A DNA stretch of 50,871 nt from contig JASBZA010000012.1 in assembly GCA_029983685.1 (NCBI GenBank), positions 1 through 50,871 of the forward strand, read 5' to 3'. Each line of letters starts with the position of its first letter. Position 1 is the stretch's first letter. Made by a program: the position numbers and the translations under genes. This DNA comes from Oscillospiraceae bacterium. Its GTDB lineage: Bacteria > Bacillota > Clostridia > Saccharofermentanales > Fastidiosipilaceae. The notes beneath the pieces are model-generated. The model did not search any database. It had not been told where the DNA came from and saw nothing but the letters and a program-made list of their open reading frames with translations. Positions 40,674 through 49,036 of the stretch are shown here, one piece after another.

Positions 40674-42325
40674 TAATTTTTACCTAAATACCTTTGATAT
40701 GCACTGTCCATAATTTCGGTGGCGCGGGCAATGTTTCTGTTTTCCAATTCGGCAATAAAAGCGTCATACTCGGAAGCAAAGTCTTTAGTACCTAAAATCC
40801 ATTGTGTATAGGTTTCCTGCACATAAGTCGTAATAGGACCCATGATACGGTTAAATTCCGCACTCTCTTCCGGTGTGAGCTTGAGCTGCAATTGGCCATC
40901 TGCATAAGGCGGTACATCAGGGCGATACCAGTCCGTATTTTTCTGATACAGTTCAGCCGCTGCTCTGGCAAATTCGGAATAGGTTGATAGCTCAGCTTCT
41001 AAGCTAGACGCATAGCCTACCCTATAGCGAGAACCCATGGCGCGAAGATTACCGATAGGTGTTCCTTCTTTAGCCAGGAAATCTTCTCTAAGAACCTTGG
41101 ATCCGTCTGCATTGACATCGTAAGAGACACCTTCAAGACCCCAGTCCATATAGGTCTGTCCCTTTTCGGTAAAGAGGAAGTCAAAGAACTTCATAACCAT
41201 CTCGGGATTCTTGGCATTGACAGAAATACCCCAGCCTACACCCGGCATGTTTACGGTACGTTCGACACGGTTGCCGTTTTGGTCCTTAGGAGGTGCCATA
41301 GCGACCATCTCCAGGCCGGGCACGTCTTTGGCCAAAGACTTGTTGTAATTCGAAGCAGAAGACCAATCGTGAGTAAAGCCGCCTTGGTTAGCACTCATAA
41401 GTTCATCACGTCCACTTGGGCCGCGCGTAAAGTAAGTTTGGTCTATCAAACCTTCCTTATACCATTTGCAGGCTTGTTCCATGGCATACTTGAAGTTCTC
41501 ATGCATGGGGTCATACATGAGATGGCCGTCTCTAGGGTAGAACTGAATAGAAGAGTCCCAGAGGTAGAGGATTTCGTCCGGATGTTTATGACCGGCACGA
41601 TCAAAGAAAGGTACTTCATCCTTTTCACTGTTGCCGTTAGGATCATCATTCTTAAAAGCGGTCAGGACTTTATAAAGATCATCAACCGTGTCGGGAACAG
41701 CTAAACCTAATTTGTCCAGCCAGTCCTGGCGAATCCAGTAAAATTCAGCAAAACGGTTTTCCTGGTTTCTGGGGATAAAGTAGATGTTGCCGTCTGCAGC
41801 CGTAGCGGCTCTACGGAACGCATCATCTTCATCCAACATTTTTTGAATATGAGGGGCATGCTCCTTGATAAGATCATTCAGAGGAATCAAGCCTCCGTCA
41901 AACCCCAGTTGCTCTAAGGCGGTCATATCCACATAGCCGATAATATCAGACAAGTTATTGTCAGACAGCATTAATTGGAAAGCTTGTGCTTCATCCGAAT
42001 TGCTTTGGGGGATGCTGGCTTCCAATTCGACATTGGTCAGTTTTTGCACTTCCTGCCAAACCGGCCATTGAGGATCAAAAGGCATATTATTAAAGTTCAA
42101 GAAAATAGAGAACTTCTGTTTCTCATCGGAGACATAATATTCCGTATCGCCTCCCTCGGCACTACTTGCTTGAGAGCCTTTGTCCCCTTCACTCACACTA
42201 CCTGTTGCGTCACCGGTCTTACTTGTGCCGGTTCCCGATTCTCCACCTTTATTACATGCGGTTAAGAACGGAATTGCTGTCATGGACAAAGCCAGTGCAG
42301 CTGCAAGTATTCTTCTTTTTTTCAT
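40673..42325 (-). CDS. ABC transporter sugar-binding lipoprotein (YtcQ/LipO type)
   Basis: 550 aa. Lipoprotein signal peptide with lipobox LTAC (Cys24), then a low-complexity Gly/Ser/Thr linker (about 25-60) and a family-1-type solute-binding domain. Members of this length, paired with LplB/YtcP permeases, bind oligosaccharides, often from plant or host polysaccharides, including glycosaminoglycan and pectin fragments. It follows the YtcP-type permease after a hairpin at 42356-42371. No ATPase gene is nearby; such importers usually share MsmX-type ATPases. Confidence 0.9.
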   Translation of the reverse strand: MKKRRILAAALALSMTAIPFLTACNKGGESGTGTSKTGDATGSVSEGDKGSQASSAEGGDTEYYVSDEKQKFSIFLNFNNMPFDPQWPVWQEVQKLTNVELEASIPQSNSDEAQAFQLMLSDNNLSDIIGYVDMTALEQLGFDGGLIPLNDLIKEHAPHIQKMLDEDDAFRRAATAADGNIYFIPRNQENRFAEFYWIRQDWLDKLGLAVPDTVDDLYKVLTAFKNDDPNGNSEKDEVPFFDRAGHKHPDEILYLWDSSIQFYPRDGHLMYDPMHENFKYAMEQACKWYKEGLIDQTYFTRGPSGRDELMSANQGGFTHDWSSASNYNKSLAKDVPGLEMVAMAPPKDQNGNRVERTVNMPGVGWGISVNAKNPEMVMKFFDFLFTEKGQTYMDWGLEGVSYDVNADGSKVLREDFLAKEGTPIGNLRAMGSRYRVGYASSLEAELSTYSEFARAAAELYQKNTDWYRPDVPPYADGQLQLKLTPEESAEFNRIMGPITTYVQETYTQWILGTKDFASEYDAFIAELENRNIARATEIMDSAYQRYLGKN

Positions 42326-42355
42326 AACTATTCCTTTCTTTTTGCTTATTTTCCT

Positions 42356-42371
42356 CCCGGACCGAGCCGGG
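42356..42371 (-). other. GC-rich hairpin between permease and binding-protein genes
   Basis: CCCGG (42356-42360) and CCGGG (42367-42371) around ACCGAG. No T tract follows on the minus strand (AGGAAAATAAG), so it is not a full terminator. It may protect the binding-protein mRNA 5' end or mark a processing point, which would raise its level over the permeases. Function inferred. Confidence 0.5.
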
Positions 42372-42396
42372 TTTGAAACTTATTATGGTTTTTAAC

Positions 42397-43311
42397 TTAT
42401 CCTTTAACAGCTCCGGCCGTCATACCCGTTTTGAAGTATTTTTGTAAGAAGGGGTAAACTAATAGCATCGGTATAATCGCTACAACCATAAGAGCGTAGA
42501 TTCTGGTCTGCGGAGACCAGGTCGATGCCGCCGTAATAATTTGAGCTTCTGTCTCGTTAGCAGTCTGGTCTACCAGGAGCTTCTTCATTAATACCTGTAA
42601 GGGCATCAGCTTATCCTGCCTTAAGAGAGTCATAGGCCAGAAATAGCCATTCCACCTGTTAACCAAATAGAACATAGTCACGGTTGCCAGTGCCGGTTTT
42701 GACATGGGGAGCCAAATCCTAAAAAAGATTCTAAAATCAGAAGCACCGTCCACGTGTGCCGCTTCCTCCATTTCTTCCGGAATACTTTGGAAGAAATTCT
42801 TCATAATAATTAAGTTGTAGGCACTAATACCGAAACCCACAATAATAGCGGCCCTAGTATCCAGTAGACGCAGATCTCTGAAGTTCATATAGGTAGGAAT
42901 GAGCCCTGCGTTAAACCACATCGTAAAAACGATCATCAAAGTAAAAAGTTTTCGCCCGACCAGACGTTTTCTGGAAAGTGCATAGGCCATAGTGGTTGTA
43001 AAAAACATATTCATAGCCACGCCTACAATAGCATAATAGAATGTATTGCCATAGGCGACCCAGAGGTTGGGTATTCTGAGGGCTTCCTTATATGCGTCCA
43101 AACTAAAATCGACAATATGTGTAATGACTGTGCCGTTAATGACCGACAATGGTTTACTCATAGATGCAATGAGAATGTAGTAGAGAGGATACACCGTAAC
43201 CAGTGATATAAGAACACCTATGAGATTCAGAACAAAGTCAAACACCTTCTCGCCTCTGCTTCTGACCGTAGCGGAACCTTGTCTTTTTATTTTTGCTTTT
43301 TTTGTAGCCAT
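42397..43311 (-). CDS. Sugar ABC transporter permease, YtcP type
   Basis: 304 aa with six membrane segments. The cytoplasmic EAA loop is visible in EEMEEAAHVDGASDFRIFF, with the standard G at the +3 position. The C-terminus ends in FLQKYFKTGMTAGAVKG, typical of the YtcP/carbohydrate permease group. Follows the first permease by 13 bases. Confidence 0.94.
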   Translation of the reverse strand: MATKKAKIKRQGSATVRSRGEKVFDFVLNLIGVLISLVTVYPLYYILIASMSKPLSVINGTVITHIVDFSLDAYKEALRIPNLWVAYGNTFYYAIVGVAMNMFFTTTMAYALSRKRLVGRKLFTLMIVFTMWFNAGLIPTYMNFRDLRLLDTRAAIIVGFGISAYNLIIMKNFFQSIPEEMEEAAHVDGASDFRIFFRIWLPMSKPALATVTMFYLVNRWNGYFWPMTLLRQDKLMPLQVLMKKLLVDQTANETEAQIITAASTWSPQTRIYALMVVAIIPMLLVYPFLQKYFKTGMTAGAVKG

Positions 43312-43324
43312 TCTGTCTGCCTCC

Positions 43325-44272
43325 TTACCACAAAGAACTCTCTGTCACTCTGCGGCTCATGTAATTGGCCAAAGCTACCATGATAAAGGCCACAACAGCT
43401 TCTACTAAGCCGACCGCAGTGGATAAGCCGTAATCTGCACGGCCCGGATTGTCAAAAGCCAGACGGTAGGCATAAGTTGCAATCGTATCGGCTGCTTCAT
43501 AGGTTGAAGGATGGTACAAGAGAATGATGGTCTCATAGCCGGACCTAATCATCTTACCGATATTCAAGAGTAGCATGGTCATAATGGTAGGCAGAATTCC
43601 CGGAAGGGTAACATGTATAATACGCTGTAACTTGTTGGCTCCATCCACAGTTGCAGCTTCATAAAGCGATGTATCAATCCCCATAATAGCCGCAATATAT
43701 ACAAGGGAGTTGTAGCCTGCCTGCATCCATAGGAGCATCAACGTATAAATCGGTCTGAAATATTTGGCCTGAACCATAAAGTAAATGGGTTCTAAACCAA
43801 AGCTACGTCGGATAATGTTAATCCAGCCATTATTAGGTGATGTAAAGCTTAAGACCATTCCTGCAACCACAACGGCCGAAATGAAGTACGGTAAGAACGT
43901 GATGGTTTGCGTGGCCTTGCTGATACCTCGGCTGGTCATCTGTGTAACCACCAAGGCTAAAATAATAGAGGCCGGAAAAATTAAGCCTAATTGCCACAGA
44001 GCCAACATCACCGTGTTTTTCACAGTCCTGGCAAAGTCGGGGCTTGAAAAATACCTTTGAAAGTTCTCAAACCCTACATATCTGGACTTGGCCAAGCCGC
44101 CGAAAGGATTGAAATCATAAAAAGCGATACGAAGACCCATGAGCGGCTTATATGCAAATAAAATTAGCCATATAAGCCCGAAAGATAGCAGTACGTATAG
44201 CTGCCAGTCACTTCTCATCTGTTTGAGCTTAGAAGTTGTCTTAGGCTTCTTTTGTACTTTTGCTGCATTCAT
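43325..44272 (-). CDS. Sugar ABC transporter permease, LplB/YteP type
   Basis: 315 aa from ATG 44272, chosen because GGGAGG sits seven bases upstream; an earlier TTG in frame is unlikely. Six membrane segments; the EAA loop is SLYEAATVDGANKLQRI. First gene of the importer operon behind the promoter at 44349-44377. Confidence 0.94.
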   Translation of the reverse strand: MNAAKVQKKPKTTSKLKQMRSDWQLYVLLSFGLIWLILFAYKPLMGLRIAFYDFNPFGGLAKSRYVGFENFQRYFSSPDFARTVKNTVMLALWQLGLIFPASIILALVVTQMTSRGISKATQTITFLPYFISAVVVAGMVLSFTSPNNGWINIIRRSFGLEPIYFMVQAKYFRPIYTLMLLWMQAGYNSLVYIAAIMGIDTSLYEAATVDGANKLQRIIHVTLPGILPTIMTMLLLNIGKMIRSGYETIILLYHPSTYEAADTIATYAYRLAFDNPGRADYGLSTAVGLVEAVVAFIMVALANYMSRRVTESSLW

Positions 44273-44293
44273 AAGCAAACCTCCCGGTAATTA

Positions 44294-44340
44294 TGTCTAT
44301 TTGCTAAAGTCGGATGGATGTAAGGGGTTACAAATAGACA
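44294..44340 (-). promoter_or_regulatory. 10-bp inverted repeat at the start of the importer transcript
   Basis: TGTCTATTTG (44294-44303) and CAAATAGACA (44331-44340), 27 bases apart. The predicted start of transcription is about 44342, so the repeat forms the 5' end of the mRNA. It could be a leader hairpin or a two-site operator just downstream of the promoter. Confidence 0.5.
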
Positions 44341-44348
44341 CTTTCTAC

Positions 44349-44377
44349 ATTTTAAGACTCTATTTTGTCTTATTCAA
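44349..44377 (-). promoter_or_regulatory. Promoter of the sugar importer operon
   Basis: Minus strand -35 TTGAAT (44372-44377), 17-bp spacer and -10 TAAAAT (44349-44354). The intergenic stretch 44279-44416 between the permease and sulfatase genes is the only sizeable gap in this part of the locus, so regulation probably acts here. Confidence 0.6.
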
Positions 44378-44416
44378 TATGCATCTTTTTATAAGATATA
44401 CTTTTTTTAACTCTAG

Positions 44417-45847
44417 CTACAAAAGCCACCAGTCTTTGCAATCTTCCAACCAAGTTTGTAAGAGGGCACGATATTCTTGCACGACTTCGGGCTTTTCGGA
44501 GGCTACATCCTTCAACTGATAGGGATCTTTTTTGAGATCATAAAGGATATAACGTTCCTCATCGTAGTGATTTCTTAAGACAACTAGATAGTAATCGCTT
44601 GACCTGACACCTCTTGCATTCATAGGTGCATTTATAAAGTAGGCCAAACCGCCTGCCGGGTCTTGGTAGCTAATCGAGTTTTCTAAATTTTCTTCCATAA
44701 TGAAACGACTTAAGTCTAGCCCTTCGATTGAGGAAGGCAACTGATTTTTAAGCCCCACCATAGATATCAAGGTCGGGAAAATATCAGGTGTGTTCATCAG
44801 AAACGCTCTCTTACCGGGCTTAAGCTTTCCGGGCCAGCGAATGAGATAGGGGATTTTAACCGAATCATCAAACCAGGGGCCTTTCCTAATCAGTCCGTGG
44901 CTTCCCATAAGGTCTCCGTGGTCCGATGCAAAAACGACAATGGTATCCTCTTTCAAACCGGCTTCATCCAGAGCTTTCAAGACCTCTCCGATGTAATAAT
45001 CCACACCTGCAATTTGGGCAAAATAGTCTTTAACCTCTTCTTTAGCCAAAGCCATGTTCGCTCCATACTGATCTTGCATATCTTGAGGCAGTTCCGATGC
45101 CGGGCCCGTCATTTCTGTAAAAGCAGGCGACAACAAGAGTTCTTCCCAATCCTTATCTTGGAAGAGATCTTTAAATCGTTCCGGAACCTGCTCAAAAGGC
45201 ATATGGGGCGGATTCGGTGCCCACATTAGGAAGAAAGGTTGATCTTTTGGTCTGACATTATCTTTGTTTTTAATAAAATCAATTACTCTTTCGGCTTCAA
45301 CTTCCGGTGACCACATTCCGGGGAAATCCGAACGTTCCTCAATTTTGTTCGTGTTATCCCAATAGTGCGGTTGATAATGCTGATCATTACAACCAAAAGA
45401 GAACCAATATTTAAAGTGATGGCGCCTACTCTCCGGGGTGAAGGCATCCCAGATTTTGCCATCAGACCTTACCTCTTCTAAATGGGCCTGGTCTTCTACA
45501 ACCGGTGAATCCAGATGCCATTTACCGACATAGCCACAATAGTAACCGTTGGCATCGAGCACATCCGGCAAGCAGGTCGTGTTGACCGGTAAGCGGCACA
45601 TAAATTGCGAGGTGGAAGAGTTGGCATTGCCCATAACCCGAGCCGTACAAGGGTACTGGCCGGTAAAGAGCATACCTCTGTGCGGCGTGCACACAGGGTA
45701 GTTGGAAATCACATTTTCCAACTCAACACTTTCAGCTGCCAGGCGGTCGATATTAGGGGTTAAAACAGGGTCTTCTCCCCTAAAGCCCATACCTCTTTGG
45801 CGCCATTCATCCGGGATAAGGTAAAGAATATTCGGCTGCTGAGACAT
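44417..45847 (-). CDS. Cytoplasmic sulfatase, cysteine-type
   Basis: 476 aa from ATG 45847, directly after the upstream stop and preceded by GGAGGTTTAAG; the frame is open to 45877. The sulfatase signature CTPHR places the formylglycine precursor at Cys53; cysteine-type enzymes in anaerobes are activated by an anSME radical-SAM maturase. Other active-site parts are FASDHGDLMGSHG (about 297) and KGPWFDDSVKIP. No signal peptide, so it works on imported sulfated oligosaccharides. The target sulfate position is unknown. No maturase gene lies in the window. Confidence 0.92.
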   Translation of the reverse strand: MSQQPNILYLIPDEWRQRGMGFRGEDPVLTPNIDRLAAESVELENVISNYPVCTPHRGMLFTGQYPCTARVMGNANSSTSQFMCRLPVNTTCLPDVLDANGYYCGYVGKWHLDSPVVEDQAHLEEVRSDGKIWDAFTPESRRHHFKYWFSFGCNDQHYQPHYWDNTNKIEERSDFPGMWSPEVEAERVIDFIKNKDNVRPKDQPFFLMWAPNPPHMPFEQVPERFKDLFQDKDWEELLLSPAFTEMTGPASELPQDMQDQYGANMALAKEEVKDYFAQIAGVDYYIGEVLKALDEAGLKEDTIVVFASDHGDLMGSHGLIRKGPWFDDSVKIPYLIRWPGKLKPGKRAFLMNTPDIFPTLISMVGLKNQLPSSIEGLDLSRFIMEENLENSISYQDPAGGLAYFINAPMNARGVRSSDYYLVVLRNHYDEERYILYDLKKDPYQLKDVASEKPEVVQEYRALLQTWLEDCKDWWLL

Positions 45848-45848
45848 C

Positions 45849-46742
45849 TTAAACCTCCAGCTTTCCGTAAAACTCAATCTGAGTCAGGGCCGGGAATGGT
45901 GATTCACAATCCGGGTTTTTGATTAAAGCTTCCAGACGGACACTTTGGCAAGAGACAGTCTCGGGCAAGTCAAAAACCTGAGGCAAGTCAGTCTTCTCCA
46001 ACTCCAGTGTAAAACGCTTGGATTCGTCATCGTCGAAGATAATCTCTGCCTGATTCCAATAAGCATCGTGGGGGAAATCGTAGCGAATGGTAAAGCGAAC
46101 ATTGTCGACTGCCATCTTAGTACCGAAGTCTATGGTCATGGCTGCCTTGGGGTCACGGTTAATACCCCAGGACTGATAAGGCCAGGGTCCGTGGCCTAAG
46201 TTAGCATGAAGACCGTCTGTAGCATTGCGGGAAGCAAACCAGGCCTCACCCCTGGTCTCGATATTAGCCGTAGAGTGCGGATAGGTCGTGGTGTTTTCGT
46301 GGAGGTCATAGGGATTAAAAGAAATGCAGCGTCTGGCTTCAATCTCTTCCTTACGGGCAGCTCGGGCGGTAATAAGGTGCACATCGCCGGTAAAAGCAGC
46401 CGGATCATGGCCGACCTTCTTATCCCCGAAAGGGATGGTGAAGGTGTAACATTTCTCGCGCATTAAAACCAGCGCTTCATCCATGGTGGCGTCCAGTCTG
46501 ATCCAAACCCAGGTCATCTCCCGGTCGGATTCAACCAGAATCTGATCACCTTCTTCATAAGTACCTCTGACACCCAGTCTGGGGTAAGGGCCGTGGTGTC
46601 CGTCTTCGGCCGTGGTCATCTGATAAGGATTAGCCTCTTCTTTGGCCACATCGGAAGATACAATTTCCTTTCCGTTTCTTAAAACAGCGACACGTAATTT
46701 CGGTAAATCCTGATAAAAGCTTTTATCTTGAATGAGTCTCAT
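45849..46742 (-). CDS. Unknown protein with discoidin-like C-terminal domain, in the GAG locus
   Basis: 297 aa from ATG 46742, after AAAGGG; the frame is open to 46760. The first half (about 1-140) is a beta-rich region with GPYPRLGVRGTYEEGD and many acidic residues. The second half (about 150-297) resembles an F5/8 C-type (discoidin) carbohydrate-binding domain: FASRNATDGLHAN, then IDFG and VRFTIRYDFPHDAYW. No signal peptide, so a binding domain would be inside the cell. It is coupled to the sulfatase gene. No named family recognised; a role in handling sulfated disaccharides is only suggested by context. Confidence 0.65.
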   Translation of the reverse strand: MRLIQDKSFYQDLPKLRVAVLRNGKEIVSSDVAKEEANPYQMTTAEDGHHGPYPRLGVRGTYEEGDQILVESDREMTWVWIRLDATMDEALVLMREKCYTFTIPFGDKKVGHDPAAFTGDVHLITARAARKEEIEARRCISFNPYDLHENTTTYPHSTANIETRGEAWFASRNATDGLHANLGHGPWPYQSWGINRDPKAAMTIDFGTKMAVDNVRFTIRYDFPHDAYWNQAEIIFDDDESKRFTLELEKTDLPQVFDLPETVSCQSVRLEALIKNPDCESPFPALTQIEFYGKLEV

Positions 46743-46761
46743 ATATAGCCCTTTCTGCAAA

Positions 46762-46796
46762 ATAAGAGGTCCTGAGACAAAGCTCGGACCTCTTAT
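46762..46796 (-). other. Strong hairpin between kduI and the discoidin-like gene
   Basis: ATAAGAGGTCC (46762-46772) pairs with GGACCTCTTAT (46786-46796), with GAG/CTC continuing the stem inside. On the minus strand only a short T stretch (ATTTTGC) follows, immediately ahead of the next ribosome binding site. It may be a partial terminator reducing downstream expression or a stability element. Confidence 0.6.
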
Positions 46797-46815
46797 CGTA
46801 AATAAATATTAAGTC

Positions 46816-47667
46816 TTACTTAAGATCGGTTGTTTGGATGTGGTCCATGTCGTCGAACTCCTGGTTCTCACCGCCCATGGCCCAAATAAAGGTGTAATTC
46901 GAAGTACCGACACCCGAGTGGATGGAGTAAGAAGGACTGATAACCGCGTCATAGTTTTGCATAACGATGTGACGGGTCTCATCCGGCTGGCCCATCATGT
47001 GGAAGACCACATTGTTCTCGGGGATATTGAAGTAGGTGTAGATTTCCATTCTTCTCTCATGGGTGTGGGTAGGCATGGTATTCCAAACCGAGCCTTCGTC
47101 TAATTGGGTCAGACCCATGGAGAGCTGAGCGGTCTCAATGACATCGGGGTGGATGAACTGGTTAATGACACGCTTATTGGCCAAAGCCACCTCGCCCAAA
47201 GGCTTCTTATTAGCATCTTGGAAGGTCAAAAGCTTGGTCTCAAAGCTCACGTGAGCCGGAGCCGATACACCGTAGAAACGGGCCGGTTTCTGAGGATCCT
47301 TGCTCTTGAAGTGGACTTCTTTGGCCCCCTTGGTGATATAAATACAATCTTGGAAAGCCATATCATAAGTGGTGCCGTCGACCGTAATCTGACCGTCGTG
47401 GCCTTCACCTCCGATATTAAAGAAGCCTACCTCACGGCGCTCCAGGAAATACTTAACGCCGAAGGTATGCCAAACGTCCATGCCCTCATCGATAGAAATC
47501 TCCTTTTCAACCGGCATGATGCCCAGGGTAACCATACGGTCCACGTGTGAGTAAACCGCCTGGACAGTATCCGGCTGATAGAGATTTTGGATGAGGAATT
47601 CTTTTCTCAGTTCCTCGGTTGTATAACGCTTTAAGTCTTCAGGATTCGCAGAATATCTGGTGTCCAT
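46816..47667 (-). CDS. kduI: 5-dehydro-4-deoxy-D-glucuronate isomerase KduI
   Basis: 283 aa. The zinc site is complete: His201, His203 and Glu208 in HTHERRMEIY and His250 in SYSIHSG, with the same spacing as in E. coli KduI (196, 198, 203, 245). It converts the open form of unsaturated uronate (5-keto-4-deoxyuronate) into 3-deoxy-D-glycero-2,5-hexodiulosonate. Lies after the glucuronyl hydrolase with a 79-bp gap that shows no clear promoter. Confidence 0.95.
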   Translation of the reverse strand: MDTRYSANPEDLKRYTTEELRKEFLIQNLYQPDTVQAVYSHVDRMVTLGIMPVEKEISIDEGMDVWHTFGVKYFLERREVGFFNIGGEGHDGQITVDGTTYDMAFQDCIYITKGAKEVHFKSKDPQKPARFYGVSAPAHVSFETKLLTFQDANKKPLGEVALANKRVINQFIHPDVIETAQLSMGLTQLDEGSVWNTMPTHTHERRMEIYTYFNIPENNVVFHMMGQPDETRHIVMQNYDAVISPSYSIHSGVGTSNYTFIWAMGGENQEFDDMDHIQTTDLK

Positions 47668-47746
47668 AAATTTATTCCTTTCTATTGGTTTAATGATTTA
47701 TTTCATCTATAAGTCCAAAGACTTACTTCTTACTGATGGTTATTTC

Positions 47747-48925
47747 TTACCAGTATGGATCCCACCCGGTGCTGAGGCGGGTTAAGGCCTCCATGTAGTA
47801 GTAGTCGCCCCAGGAGACGCACTCATCCACACCGCGGTCCTCAGGGATACCATTATAAGGCGAGTGCTTGGCATAAGTGCCGTTTAAAACTAAACCATTA
47901 GACTCTTCGGGGTCTTTTACCGCACACTTGTCAATTAGGGCCTTCATCAAGATGGAAGCTAACTTACGGTACTCTTTTCTTTCTTCACCCTCGCAAAGGC
48001 CTGCCATTTCCAAGAGGCCGCAGGCCACGATGGAAGAAGACGACGAATCCAAAGGTTCGCCGGAACCTTCACCGAAGTCCAAATCCCAATAGGGTACCAA
48101 ATCAGAAGGTAAGTGGTTCATGTAATAGGCCAAAGTTTTTTCGAAGTATTCCTTATACTTTTCTTCACCTGTATAACGGTAACTTATCGCAGTACCGTAA
48201 ACTGCCCAGGCTTGACCTCTGGCCCAAGATGAATCGTCCTTATAACCCTGGAAGGTGACACCTCTATCGGGCGCACCGGTCTCTACATCAAAATAATAGG
48301 TATGATAGGCTGATCCGTTGTCTCGTACAATCACTTTCAGGGTGGTCTCGATATGCTGATGGGCTAATTCAGCATAATAAGGATCCCCCGTCTCTTCACT
48401 AGCCCAATATAGAAGTCCTAAATTAAGTAGACAATCTACAATTAAACGATTGTGGTCGGGGCTTCCGAAAGGTCCCCAAGCCTGGAGGAACTTGCCTTTT
48501 TCATTCCAGCGCGAAGCCAACTGATCAGCAGCCAAAATTGCCGCCGTTCTGGCATCCTCATCGCCGGTAAGTTTATAAGCCGATACACAAGCCAAGCTGT
48601 AAAGAAAGCCCATATCATGGTGTTCAACTTCAATCTTATCCACAATACGATCCAAGAAAGACTGAACCATAATACCGCCGGCCAAAGCAAAGATAGGGTC
48701 TCCGGTTCTCTCGTAGCTCAGCCAGATCTCACCGGGCCAAAAACCGGTTGTCCATTCCAGGTTATCCTCTTGCCAATATATATTGTTTTCCGAATTGCTG
48801 GATTGGCATTTATAGGTAAAGTCAGGTAAGTTTCGCCTCACCTGGTCTACTGCAAAATCAAAAGCATCCTGTAATTCGGATACGCCCAGTTCTGCATACT
48901 TGCTTAAGTCAATCTCAAAATTCAT
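47747..48925 (-). CDS. ugl: GH88 unsaturated glucuronyl hydrolase
   Basis: 392 aa from ATG 48925, preceded by AAGGAGG; the frame is open to 48943. Catalytic aspartates: Asp104 in EHHDMGF and Asp164 in LIVDCLL, 60 residues apart as against 61 in Bacillus UGL (Asp88, Asp149). The alpha/alpha-barrel motif GQAWAVYG is also present. It hydrates the unsaturated uronate end left by polysaccharide lyases and so splits chondroitin, hyaluronan or heparin-type disaccharides. Cytoplasmic. First gene of the GH88-kduI-discoidin-like-sulfatase run. Confidence 0.94.
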   Translation of the reverse strand: MNFEIDLSKYAELGVSELQDAFDFAVDQVRRNLPDFTYKCQSSNSENNIYWQEDNLEWTTGFWPGEIWLSYERTGDPIFALAGGIMVQSFLDRIVDKIEVEHHDMGFLYSLACVSAYKLTGDEDARTAAILAADQLASRWNEKGKFLQAWGPFGSPDHNRLIVDCLLNLGLLYWASEETGDPYYAELAHQHIETTLKVIVRDNGSAYHTYYFDVETGAPDRGVTFQGYKDDSSWARGQAWAVYGTAISYRYTGEEKYKEYFEKTLAYYMNHLPSDLVPYWDLDFGEGSGEPLDSSSSSIVACGLLEMAGLCEGEERKEYRKLASILMKALIDKCAVKDPEESNGLVLNGTYAKHSPYNGIPEDRGVDECVSWGDYYYMEALTRLSTGWDPYW

Positions 48926-48996
48926 TCGATTAGCCTCCTTCATATGACTACCGGTAATAGTAACGAGACAAGTTTAGCACATAAACCGGATGAGCG

Positions 48997-49005
48997 TGAT
49001 AAAAT
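48997..49005 (+). promoter_or_regulatory. Extended -10 promoter-like site for the TrpR/YerC-like gene
   Basis: TGATAAAAT at 48997-49005, about 31 bases before the ATG, followed by ribosome binding site AAGGAGG. The -35 is weak. The promoter of the divergent GH88 gene must share this 48944-49036 gap; I see none that stands out. Confidence 0.4.
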
Positions 49006-49036
49006 AAGACTGCTTTTGGACCTATAAGGAGGCTCT

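Noticed and set aside
47712..47725. AAGTC/GACTT hairpin between GH88 and kduI as a terminator
   Set aside because: Five-base stem with no T tract; too weak to call.
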